Assembly: GCF_016817355.1 (NCBI RefSeq)
Contig: NZ_JADOTT010000004.1
Coordinates: 1 to 64,000, forward strand
Reading direction: 5' to 3'
Origin: Maricaulis parjimensis
GTDB lineage: Bacteria > Pseudomonadota > Alphaproteobacteria > Caulobacterales > Maricaulaceae
Length of the DNA stretch: 64,000 nucleotides
The first letter of the stretch is position 1. Every line of letters starts with the position of its first letter. Of the stretch, positions 34,548-42,688 are shown piece by piece. Made by a program: the position numbers and the translations under genes. Below the pieces are notes generated by a model, which made no database searches, was not told the origin of the DNA, and was given only the letters and a program-made list of their open reading frames with translations.

Positions 34548-35699
34548 TCAGCCGTTCGCCGCCGCAAATCCCTTTTCCAGATCTGCGATCAGGTCTTCCG
34601 GGGCTTCCAGGCCGATGGAGAAGCGGATCAGCGCGCCCTCATGCTTGTGGGCGGTTTGGGTGCGCTTCAATTGCGGGTCGCAGTGGATGGCGAGGCTTTC
34701 GAAACCGCCCCAGGAAAAGCCCATGCCGAAGATATCCAGGGCATCCAGGAAGCGTTCCGAGCGCGGGATATCCCAGCCGGGGAACTCGACCGAGAACAGG
34801 CCGCACCCGCCAGAAAAGTCCCGTTTGAACAGAGCATTCTGTGGGTGATCTTCATGTGCCGGATGAAGAATTCGGCCGACCTCGGGCCGGGTTTTCAGCC
34901 AGGCGGCCAGCGTCATGGCGGACTGGAAGCTGCGCTCCATGCGAACGGCCAGGCTGCGCATGCCGCGCAGGGCGAGATAGACATCGTCCGGACCGGTATG
35001 AAAACCGAAACTGCGCTCCGTGCTCTGCAGGCGCTGGAACAGCGCCTCGTCACGGGCGACGACGGCGCCCATCAGAAGATCCGAATGTCCGCCGATATAT
35101 TTGGTGAGGGCCTGGGCCGCATAATCCACACCCAGCTGGAGCGGTTTCAGCGTCAGGCCTGCACTCCAGGTATCGTCGATAATGGTGATCACGCCCTTTT
35201 CCCGCGCCACTTTGGTAATGGCGGGAATGTCCTGCAGCTCCATGGTCAGACTGCCCGGGCTTTCCAGCAGGATGGCCTGGACATCATCCGTGATCAGGTC
35301 CGCGATCTGGGCACCCATGTCCGGGGCAAAGAATTCGGTCTTCACACCGAATTTCGGCAGGACCGTCGTCAGGAAATTGCGCACCGGGCCGTAGATGCAA
35401 TCGGCCGCCAGCACACGGCCGCCCGCCTCAACCGAGGCCAGGATGGACAGCGTATTCGCCATCAGTCCCGACGAGGTCAGCGCCGTTCCGGCACCGCCCT
35501 GCAGGCCTGACAGCGCGTCGCGCAAGGCATTATGGGTTTCCAGTCCGACCCGGCCGTAATGCGTGCGGCCTTCAGGGAAATTGTAGAGCGTCTCGGCAGA
35601 CGGGGCGAGCATGGTCGAGCCGCGCGCCACGGACGGGTTGATCTGCCCGCGTTCATCATGCGGGCGGCCGAGGCGTGTCAGCTGGGTTTCGTCTTTCAT
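34548..35699 (-). CDS. metC: Cystathionine beta-lyase
   Basis: 383 residues from ATG 35699; a GTG at 35705 overlaps the upstream stop and is an alternative. The PLP lysine is Lys200 in AQALTKYIGGHSD. The cofactor-binding SSGLMANTLSILA, YGRVGLETH and the aspartate in IIDDTWSAG fit the Cys/Met-metabolism PLP family, closest to MetC. It cleaves cystathionine to homocysteine, pyruvate and ammonia. It is the last gene of the cysK-sseA-metC operon. Confidence 0.92.
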   Translation of the reverse strand: MKDETQLTRLGRPHDERGQINPSVARGSTMLAPSAETLYNFPEGRTHYGRVGLETHNALRDALSGLQGGAGTALTSSGLMANTLSILASVEAGGRVLAADCIYGPVRNFLTTVLPKFGVKTEFFAPDMGAQIADLITDDVQAILLESPGSLTMELQDIPAITKVAREKGVITIIDDTWSAGLTLKPLQLGVDYAAQALTKYIGGHSDLLMGAVVARDEALFQRLQSTERSFGFHTGPDDVYLALRGMRSLAVRMERSFQSAMTLAAWLKTRPEVGRILHPAHEDHPQNALFKRDFSGGCGLFSVEFPGWDIPRSERFLDALDIFGMGFSWGGFESLAIHCDPQLKRTQTAHKHEGALIRFSIGLEAPEDLIADLEKGFAAANG

Positions 35700-35701
35700 G
35701 G

Positions 35702-36526
35702 TCACTCTTCATCCGTGTGGATCGGTGTGTCGGTACGGCGGCCCCATTCGGACCAGGACCCGTCATATACGGTCGCGACCCGGCCTTCGCGTTCCAGGGC
35801 CAGGGCGAGGATGCAGGCGGTCACGCCCGATCCGCAAGTGGTGATGACGGGCGCGTCCGGATCAAGGCCTGCCGCGGAGAAGGGCTCGATCTCGCCATGC
35901 GGGTGCCAGTCCGCATCCAGTAATTGCCCGAAAGGGAGGTTCAACGCTCCGGGCATGTGCCCGCTGCGCATGCTGGCGCGGGGCTCGGCCTGTTGCCCGG
36001 AAAAACGGCCTGCCGGACGGGCATCCAGCACGGCGTGGGACTTCGTCTCGATAGCCTCGAGCACCCCAGCCCGGTCGGTGACACGGTGAGGCTGGAAGTC
36101 TGCCGTGAAGTCTCCGGCCGGCCAGATCGTGGCTGGCGCTGCGTCGACCGGCCCACCCGCTTTGATCCAGGCGGGCAATCCACCGGACAGGACGCGGACC
36201 CGTTCAAATCCCATCGTGCGGAACATCCACCAGACCCGCGGCGCGGAGAAAAAGCCGATCCGGTCATAGACGATCAGCGTGTCATCCTGTTTCAGGCCAA
36301 GACCGCGCGCATGACGCTCGAACACGTCTGGTGCCGGCAGCATGTGCGGCAGATCGCTGGCCTCATCCTTGACCGTGTCGATATCGAAGGGGCGGGCGCC
36401 GCGGATATAGCCCTCGGCCCGGTATTCCGGCCCGCCGCTGAAGGTCCAGCTGGCATCGAGAAAGACCGTGCCGGGCTGATTGTGCAGGGCGACGGCCTCG
36501 GCTGCGGTGATGATCGGATCGGTCAT
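35702..36526 (-). CDS. sseA: 3-mercaptopyruvate / thiosulfate sulfurtransferase (two rhodanese domains)
   Basis: 274 residues from ATG 36526, overlapping the cysK stop (ATGA). Two rhodanese domains are seen. The first is inactive (DASWTFSGG, then IVYDRIGFFSAPRVWWMF). The second carries the active Cys231 in CGSGVTAC, the loop type of mercaptopyruvate sulfurtransferases. It transfers sulfane sulfur from 3-mercaptopyruvate. An upstream in-frame extension inside cysK is rejected. It is translationally coupled on both sides. Confidence 0.93.
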   Translation of the reverse strand: MTDPIITAAEAVALHNQPGTVFLDASWTFSGGPEYRAEGYIRGARPFDIDTVKDEASDLPHMLPAPDVFERHARGLGLKQDDTLIVYDRIGFFSAPRVWWMFRTMGFERVRVLSGGLPAWIKAGGPVDAAPATIWPAGDFTADFQPHRVTDRAGVLEAIETKSHAVLDARPAGRFSGQQAEPRASMRSGHMPGALNLPFGQLLDADWHPHGEIEPFSAAGLDPDAPVITTCGSGVTACILALALEREGRVATVYDGSWSEWGRRTDTPIHTDEE

Positions 36527-37527
36527 GTGTCCAGCCAGGCCGGGTAGGGCAGGCCCTTCTCCTTGAGAAAGGCGACATTGAACAGCTTCGACTGATAGCG
36601 CGAGCCATGATCGCACAGCACGGTCACAATGGTGTGGCCGGGACCCAGATCGCGGGCCAGACGTTTGGCACCGGCGATATTCACACCCGAGGACGAACCC
36701 AGGCACAGGCCTTCCTCGGTGATCAGGTCGAAAATGATCGGCAGGGCTTCCTCGTCCGGGATGCGGTAGGCCTTGTCGACCACAACATCCTTGATGTTCG
36801 CCGTGATCCGGCCCTGGCCGATGCCTTCGGTGATGGAGGTGCCTTCCGATTTCAGCTCGCCATGCGCGAAATAGCCGTAGAGCGCCGCCCCGCCCGGATC
36901 GGCAATACCAATCTGGATGTCCGGGTTGAGCGCCTTGAGTCCATCGGACACCCCGCCCAGCGTACCGCCGGAGCCCACAGCACAGATGAAACCGTCCAGC
37001 TTGCCATCGGTCTGCTGCCAGATTTCCTGCGCCGTCGTGGCAGCGTGGAAATGCCGGTTGGCCGTATTGTCGAACTGGTTGGCCCAGATGGCACCCTTGG
37101 GCTCGCTGGCATTCATGTCCTCGGCCAGCACACCGGAATAGCGCGCATAGTGATTGGGGTTGGAATAGGGGACCGCATCCACTTCGATCAGTTCAGCGCC
37201 CAGAAGCCGGATCGCATCCTTCTTTTCCTGGGTCTGGGTGCGCGGCATGACGATCACGACGCGATAGCCCAGCGCACGGCCGACCAGCGCCAGACCGATA
37301 CCGGTATTGCCCGCCGTGCCTTCCACGATCGTGCCGCCCGGTTTCAGCGAGCCATCGGCCTGTGCAGCGCGTATGATGCCGAGCGCAGCACGGTCCTTGA
37401 TCGAACCGCCCGGATTGAGAAATTCTGCCTTGCCGAGGATTTCGCACCCGGTCTCCTCGGATGCCTTGTTGAGACGGAGGAGGGGCGTGTGACCGATCAG
37501 GTCGATGACGGAGGCTGCAGCGGACAC
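36523..37527 (-). CDS. cysK: Cysteine synthase (O-acetylserine sulfhydrylase family)
   Basis: 334 residues from GTG 37527, 7 nt after GGGAG; a longer frame to 37983 would cover the promoter and is rejected. The PLP lysine is Lys44 in NPGGSIKDRAALG. The phosphate loop is EGTAGNTGIGLA, the substrate loop is GSGGTLGGVSDGL, and SSGVNIAGA closes the site. It makes cysteine from O-acetylserine and sulfide; a cystathionine-synthase-like activity cannot be excluded. It leads an overlapping operon with sseA and metC. Confidence 0.92.
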   Translation of the reverse strand: MSAAASVIDLIGHTPLLRLNKASEETGCEILGKAEFLNPGGSIKDRAALGIIRAAQADGSLKPGGTIVEGTAGNTGIGLALVGRALGYRVVIVMPRTQTQEKKDAIRLLGAELIEVDAVPYSNPNHYARYSGVLAEDMNASEPKGAIWANQFDNTANRHFHAATTAQEIWQQTDGKLDGFICAVGSGGTLGGVSDGLKALNPDIQIGIADPGGAALYGYFAHGELKSEGTSITEGIGQGRITANIKDVVVDKAYRIPDEEALPIIFDLITEEGLCLGSSSGVNIAGAKRLARDLGPGHTIVTVLCDHGSRYQSKLFNVAFLKEKGLPYPAWLDT

Positions 37528-37626
37528 GATTTTGCTCCCAAAGGCTCTCGATTGAGTGCCTATGTCGTCCAGTGGACCGGAAAATTCAATGCGCGAGGCA
37601 TCCATTTGCACATTCGGAACGTATCC

Positions 37627-38229
37627 ATGAGCATGAAACACGCGATTGTGAGCCTGATGGCCGCCCTCTGGCTGGCCCCTGCCAGCGCCTACGCCGATAC
37701 CCCGGATGACATCGTGTTTGATGTCTACCGCAATGGCACGCCCTTCGGTGAGCATGTTGTCCGCTTCCGCGAGCTGGGGGACGGAGAGTTGGAAGTGGAT
37801 GTCGATGTCCGCCTCCGCGCAGGCTTGGGGCCGATCACCCTGTTCCGCTACAGCCATGATTCCCGGGAAATCTGGCGGGATGGGGAGCTGGTCAGCCTGA
37901 TTGCTGAAACCTTCAATGATGGCGAGGAGACGGGTGTGACGCTCTCGGGAGGCGATTTGCCGGTCCTGCCTCTGTCCAGCCATTGGCGCGGCTATGACCC
38001 GCAGCTGGACCGCGTGTTCAACACCGAGACCGGCGAGCCGATGGATGTCGAGATCGAGGATTTCGGGATCGAGACGCTGCAGACGCCGAATGGTGCGGTG
38101 CAGGCCCGCCGGATCCGGATCACGGGAACGCTGACGGCCGATCTCTGGTATGACGAGACCGGCCGTTGGGTCGGATGTGCCTTCCAGGCGCGCGGGCAGG
38201 ATATCCGCTACGTGCTCCGCAACGACTAG
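37627..38229 (+). CDS. DUF6134 family secreted protein
   Basis: 200 residues from ATG 37627 (a second ATG is at 37633). The signal peptide ends near SAYA (about residue 23). The mature protein is strand-rich (IVFDVYRNGTPFGEHVVRFR, then DVDVRLRAGLGPITLFRYSH), as in DUF6134, an uncharacterised periplasmic family resembling DUF3108-like barrels. It overlaps the photolyase stop by 4 bp, convergent. Confidence 0.75.
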   Translation: MSMKHAIVSLMAALWLAPASAYADTPDDIVFDVYRNGTPFGEHVVRFRELGDGELEVDVDVRLRAGLGPITLFRYSHDSREIWRDGELVSLIAETFNDGEETGVTLSGGDLPVLPLSSHWRGYDPQLDRVFNTETGEPMDVEIEDFGIETLQTPNGAVQARRIRITGTLTADLWYDETGRWVGCAFQARGQDIRYVLRND

Positions 38230-39686
38230 GCGACAGCGGTTTTCATGCTCTGATAGGCTTCCAGCGCCCGTTCCCGGCCTTCCTTGAGGTCGACGACGGG
38301 ACGCGGATAGGACTTGCCCAGCACGATACCCGCCCGCAGCAATTCACCCTCGGACGCCTCCCATGGCGCGTGGATGTGACGGTCCGGCAGACTGCGGAGT
38401 TCCGGCACGAATTTACGCACATACTTGCCCGACGGATCGAATTTCTCGCCCTGGGTGGCCGGATTGAAGATCCGGAAATAGGGGGCGGCATCGGCACCGG
38501 ATCCGGCAACCCATTGCCAGCTGGCCGCATTCACCATCGGATCAGCATCGACCAGCGTGTCCTCGAACCATTTCATGCCGTCACGCCAGTCACAGCCGAT
38601 ATGCTTGATCAGATAGGAGGCGGCGATCATCCGGGTGCGATTATGCATCCAGCCGGTCTGCCAAAGCTGACGCATGGCGGCATCGACCATCGGGACACCG
38701 GTTCGGCCCTGTTTCCAGGCTTCCAGCCCTTCCGCATGGTCACGCCAGGGGAAATGGTCGAAATCCCGGTTGAAATTGATCGTGCGCAAATCCTCGAAAT
38801 GCCAGGCGAGATAATAGGCAAAATCGCGCCAGCCGATCTCGGCGAGAAACTTGTCGGCGGCCTTGAACTGACCCGTGGACTCCGCCTGCAGCTTGACCCG
38901 GTGCCAGACCGCGCGGGGAGAGATTTCGCCCCAAGCCAGATGCGGGGAAAGGCGGGAGGTTTCATCCAGGTCCGGCCGGTCGCGATGGGTGGGATAGTCC
39001 GCCAGATCTTCGGCCAGGAAGGCATCGAGCTGTTTGTGGGCCGCCGCTTCACCCGGGGTCCAGCGCGGTCCGAACGCTGTCGCCCAGTCCGGCTTGCTCG
39101 GCAGAAGCCCCCAGTCTTCCAGATCGGTGCCGGGGCAGTCCGGGCCCTTGGGAAGGCTCTCAGGTGCAGGCAGGACATCCTTGGGCGCCAGATCCTTGAG
39201 CGCGGCGCGCCAGAAGGCGGAGAAGACCTTGTAGGGCGCCCCGGAGCCGTTGAGCAGTTTAGGCGGGTGGACCAGGGTGACGCCCTTGAAGCCGCGCGGC
39301 GTGATGCCCTCATCCTTCAGACTGTCGGCGATGCGGGTGTCACGCTCGTTCTGGCAAGGCCATCCGGTCTGGTTCCAGAACACTTCAGCGACGCCCAAAC
39401 GGGTGGCGATTTCGGGAATGACGACTTCCGGATCGCCATCATGAAGACTGATTGCCCGGCCGCCCCGGGCTTCGATGTCCGCATTCAGGGCCGTCAGGGA
39501 ATGGTGCAGCCACCAGTCGGACGCTGCGCCCGGAGAATATCGGTGACCCGTTTCCAGATCGCGCACGTAGACACAGACGAGCGGTCGCCCGGAGCGTATG
39601 GCGGCGTGCAGGGCCGGATTGTCCGCCAGGCGGAGATCGCGTCGGAACCAGAGGAGTGCAGGCGCGGTGGCCGGGGGAGTTGCCAT
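38226..39686 (-). CDS. phrB: Deoxyribodipyrimidine photolyase (class I CPD)
   Basis: 486 residues. The antenna domain (ALLWFRRDLRLADNPALHAA) and the FAD-binding domain (RMIAASYLIKHIGCDWRDG, then NAASWQWVAGSGADAAPYFR) are both intact. The C-terminus has IFNPATQGEKFDPSGKYVR. It repairs UV cyclobutane dimers using blue light. Divergent from kdsA; the 132-bp gap holds a perfect palindrome. Confidence 0.95.
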   Translation of the reverse strand: MATPPATAPALLWFRRDLRLADNPALHAAIRSGRPLVCVYVRDLETGHRYSPGAASDWWLHHSLTALNADIEARGGRAISLHDGDPEVVIPEIATRLGVAEVFWNQTGWPCQNERDTRIADSLKDEGITPRGFKGVTLVHPPKLLNGSGAPYKVFSAFWRAALKDLAPKDVLPAPESLPKGPDCPGTDLEDWGLLPSKPDWATAFGPRWTPGEAAAHKQLDAFLAEDLADYPTHRDRPDLDETSRLSPHLAWGEISPRAVWHRVKLQAESTGQFKAADKFLAEIGWRDFAYYLAWHFEDLRTINFNRDFDHFPWRDHAEGLEAWKQGRTGVPMVDAAMRQLWQTGWMHNRTRMIAASYLIKHIGCDWRDGMKWFEDTLVDADPMVNAASWQWVAGSGADAAPYFRIFNPATQGEKFDPSGKYVRKFVPELRSLPDRHIHAPWEASEGELLRAGIVLGKSYPRPVVDLKEGRERALEAYQSMKTAVA

Positions 39687-39730
39687 TACTGTACTGTCGC
39701 TTGATAAGGGTCTTGCCTGTCTACGACCCC

Positions 39731-39746
39731 GATCCGATATCGGATC
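39731..39746. promoter_or_regulatory. Perfect 16-bp palindrome between phrB and kdsA
   Basis: GATCCGATATCGGATC is self-complementary over all 16 bases. It lies 45 bp from the phrB start and 73 bp from the kdsA start. This is a natural operator position for a homodimeric regulator, or a chance palindrome. Confidence 0.45.
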
Positions 39747-39818
39747 AGACCGGACTGCGATCCCCTGAACGGGGGAGCGGCCTCAACCGCGGAACGCAGT
39801 CGCGAAGGAGAATGTGAA

Positions 39819-40667
39819 GTGAGCCAGCCCAATTCCGTGATTTCCGTCCCGCGTCCGGGACGCGATCCGATCCAGATCGGCAATGACAAGCGCCTGACCC
39901 TGATTGCGGGTCCGTGCCAGCTGGAAAGCCGGGAACATGGTCTGGAAGTGTCCGGCCGGCTCAAGGAAATCGCGGACCGTCTGGACGTGGGCCTGATCTA
40001 CAAGACCTCTTATGACAAGGCCAATCGCACCTCGATCTCCAGCGCGCGCGGCATGGGGCTGGATGCCTCGCTTGCCGTGTTCAACGAAATTCGTGAGACG
40101 ACCGGGCTTCCGGTGCTGACCGATGTGCACACCGCCGAACAGGCGACGATCGCCGCTGAGGCCGTCGACGTCATCCAGATCCCGGCCTTCCTGTGCCGCC
40201 AGACCGATCTTCTCGTCGCCGCCGCCAAGACGGGCAAGGTGATCAATGTCAAAAAGGGCCAGTTCCTGGCGCCCTGGGACATGAAGAATGTCCTGGCCAA
40301 GGTGACCGAGGCCGGCAATCCGAATGTGATGGCCTGCGAGCGCGGTGCCAGCTTTGGCTATAACACCCTGGTTTCCGACATGCGGTCCCTGCCGATCATG
40401 GCGAGCTTCGGGGCTCCGGTCGTGTTCGATGCGACCCATTCGGTGCAGCAGCCGGGCGGTCAGGGCACCACATCGGGCGGTCAGCGCGAATTCGTGCCGA
40501 CCCTGGCACGGGCCGCCGTGTCGATCGGCGTTGCCGCCGTCTTCATGGAAACTCACCCCGATCCGGACAATGCCCCGTCTGACGGTCCGAACATGGTTCC
40601 GCTGGACGAGTTCGAAGCCCTGATCGGACGCCTGCTGGAATTCGACCAGCTCGCCAAGGGCTACTGA
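39819..40667 (+). CDS. kdsA: 3-deoxy-D-manno-octulosonate-8-phosphate synthase
   Basis: 282 residues from GTG 39819, 8 nt after AAGGAG. Conserved features are [56 protein letters not shown] and [11 protein letters not shown]. The Cys in GPCQLES and the DATHS segment point to the class; metal dependence cannot be settled here. It condenses phosphoenolpyruvate with arabinose 5-phosphate to make the Kdo precursor of lipid A. Confidence 0.96.
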   Translation: MSQPNSVISVPRPGRDPIQIGNDKRLTLIAGPCQLESREHGLEVSGRLKEIADRLDVGLIYKTSYDKANRTSISSARGMGLDASLAVFNEIRETTGLPVLTDVHTAEQATIAAEAVDVIQIPAFLCRQTDLLVAAAKTGKVINVKKGQFLAPWDMKNVLAKVTEAGNPNVMACERGASFGYNTLVSDMRSLPIMASFGAPVVFDATHSVQQPGGQGTTSGGQREFVPTLARAAVSIGVAAVFMETHPDPDNAPSDGPNMVPLDEFEALIGRLLEFDQLAKGY

Positions 40668-40673
40668 TACTGA

Positions 40674-41876
40674 TCAGTATTCGCGCCGGTCCGGGATCGG
40701 CACGACGGGCGAGTCTTCCACATCCTCCACATCCATGATGGGCGGCGCCCAGCGCCGCTCGTCCTGGAGGAGTGTGATCAGATTCAGGCTGCGCCGCGCC
40801 GCATCCAGGCGCAAATCCTCATAGAAGAGATTGAAGGGTGGAACCCGGTACTCTTCCGCCAGACGGCGGCCATGCTGCAGGGCGGGCGAGGTGGGCGGTT
40901 CGATGAAGAGCAGCCCGTCCGCACATTGCGCCCCGGTCTGCCCGGACAGCGGCGCCGGCGTGGCGTCCGGCGGCAGGCCTTCGGCAGCCACAGCACCGCG
41001 ATGCAGGCGGGCCGAAGCATACTCATCCGTACGTGTACCCAGGATCGGGTTGACGCAGAGCAGACCGCGCCCGTCCACGAAATCCAATTGCCCGGGCGCC
41101 GTCCAGGTCATCATGCGTTCGGTGAGGATCCGGATGCGCTGATCATCCGTCTGCTCGACATAGGAATAGGCCATCACGCAGCGCACATCTGCAGGCGTTT
41201 CGCAGGGCGGGATATCGGCAAGCGGGCCGGTGAACAGGTCCAGCGGCACCGGGGTTTCCAGCACATAGGCCGCAATCAGGCGGGCCCGCAGGTCTTCATC
41301 ACCCGATACCCGTTCCATCAGAAGGCCCAGCACATGAAACCCGCCCTGGCCGACCCCTGCGAGCAGGATGGGACGATCCTCGCCAATCTGGGCGAGGAAG
41401 GCCTCAAAGGCCATGCGCACATCGCCATAGGCAAATTCGCGGGCCAGCAGGGAATCCTCGCGATTATTCATCAGGGTGTAGAGAGAGGCCTGACGATAGC
41501 GGGGTGCGAAGAGGACGCCGGAATTGGCGAAGGGCGCGGCGTAATTGGGCAGGGCGGAACGCTCCACAGCCTCCACCGTGCTCGCCTTGTCCAGCTCACC
41601 CACCCAGTTGGAGCCGCCGGAATAGGTGGTGGGGTGCACGAAGAAGACGGCGGGTTCATCGGCATCTGTGAAATCGCCACGGGCATACCAGGCCTCCGCG
41701 CTGGCATAATCGGCGCCAGGCGGCGGTGTATAGGTCTGAAAGGGTTCGCCGGGGTCCTGGAAGGTCTGGAAGATCTGGTCCCGCAGCAGCCAGCTGGCCG
41801 CCAGGATTAGGCCCAGCAGAATGCCGGCACCCGTCAGGATCATCCATCGGGCCAGGGTTACGGGACTCGCGAGCAT
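40674..41876 (-). CDS. DUF3089 alpha/beta-hydrolase-like protein lacking the nucleophile serine
   Basis: 400 residues. An N-terminal membrane anchor (about 10-30, WMILTGAGILLGLILAASWL) leads to a periplasmic domain. DUF3089 features are FFVHPTTYSGGSNW and FAPRYRQASLYTL. The nucleophile elbow, usually GHSQG, is GVGQGG here (174-179): Ser176 is replaced by Gly and His175 by Val. The fold is otherwise intact, and no frameshift is seen. It is likely a pseudoenzyme, or it uses another residue. It is convergent with kdsA. Confidence 0.82.
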   Translation of the reverse strand: MLASPVTLARWMILTGAGILLGLILAASWLLRDQIFQTFQDPGEPFQTYTPPPGADYASAEAWYARGDFTDADEPAVFFVHPTTYSGGSNWVGELDKASTVEAVERSALPNYAAPFANSGVLFAPRYRQASLYTLMNNREDSLLAREFAYGDVRMAFEAFLAQIGEDRPILLAGVGQGGFHVLGLLMERVSGDEDLRARLIAAYVLETPVPLDLFTGPLADIPPCETPADVRCVMAYSYVEQTDDQRIRILTERMMTWTAPGQLDFVDGRGLLCVNPILGTRTDEYASARLHRGAVAAEGLPPDATPAPLSGQTGAQCADGLLFIEPPTSPALQHGRRLAEEYRVPPFNLFYEDLRLDAARRSLNLITLLQDERRWAPPIMDVEDVEDSPVVPIPDRREY

Positions 41877-42016
41877 GAGAATCTCTCTCTTCCGGGCATT
41901 GCCAGCGTGACAGACTTGCGCGCGATTGGCGGCACCGCAACCATCACGTAGTGTATTCCCCGCTTGGGGGAATCATCCAGTTTGCGCTTCGCGCCTTGTT
42001 CTTGAACGGGAATGCC

Positions 42017-42688
42017 ATGTTTCGCTGGCTTCGCAATAGTTTCCTGACCGGGATTGTCATCGTCACACCGCTCGGCGTGACCTTCTATCTCATCGTCACA
42101 TTCGTGAATTTCGTCGACAATGTCGTCAAACCACTGATCCCCGCCCGATATAATCCGGAGAATTACCTGCCCGGTGATTTCACCATTCCGGGCCTGGGCG
42201 TGCTGATCGCAGTGCTTCTGCTGACCCTGCTGGGCGCCCTCGCAGCCAATATTTTTGGTCGTTCGATCATCGGCTTGGGCGAACGCATCCTCGCGGGCGT
42301 TCCCCTGGTGCGGAATATCTACGGCGCGATCAAGCAGATCGTGGAGACGGTATTTTCCGGAAAGAGCAATTCCTTCAAGGAAGTCGTGCTGATCGAATAC
42401 CCGATGAAGGGGACTTGGGTCGTCGCTTTCGTCTCGGCCAATGGCAATGCGGAATTGCGCAAGAATATCGCCGAGGATGTGATCGGCCTTTTCGTACCGA
42501 CCACGCCGAACCCGACGTCCGGCTTCCTGCTCTATACGCCGCGTTCCAATACGGTGCCGATCGATATGTCGGTGGAAGAGGCCGCCAAGCTGATCATTTC
42601 CTTCGGCATGGTCTCGCCGGACAAGCTTCCGGCTGACGTGCAGGACACCCTGCCACCTGAAGTCACCGATCCGGAAAACCTAGCCTGA
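42017..42688 (+). CDS. DUF502 family membrane protein
   Basis: 223 residues from ATG 42017, after CGGGAATG. Two membrane segments are clear: about 10-35 (TGIVIVTPLGVTFYLIVTF) and 62-82 (GLGVLIAVLLLTLLGALAANIFG). The soluble part carries the DUF502 core (VPLVRNIYGAIKQIVETVF, then VVLIEYPMKGTWVVAFVSA). It is common next to recG in alphaproteobacteria; its function is unknown. A hairpin ATTCCCC/GGGGAAT lies in its leader at 41955-41973. It overlaps recG by 9 bp at the 3' ends. Confidence 0.9.
   Translation: MFRWLRNSFLTGIVIVTPLGVTFYLIVTFVNFVDNVVKPLIPARYNPENYLPGDFTIPGLGVLIAVLLLTLLGALAANIFGRSIIGLGERILAGVPLVRNIYGAIKQIVETVFSGKSNSFKEVVLIEYPMKGTWVVAFVSANGNAELRKNIAEDVIGLFVPTTPNPTSGFLLYTPRSNTVPIDMSVEEAAKLIISFGMVSPDKLPADVQDTLPPEVTDPENLA

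Noticed and set aside
37528-37626. SAM- or cysteine-responsive riboswitch before the sulfur operon
   Set aside because: Only 99 bp shared with a divergent gene; no conserved SAM riboswitch core was recognised.
37528-37983. N-terminal extension of the cysteine synthase frame
   Set aside because: A GTG with a strong GGGAG lies at 37527. The extension is unlike any cysteine synthase and covers the start of the divergent DUF6134 gene.
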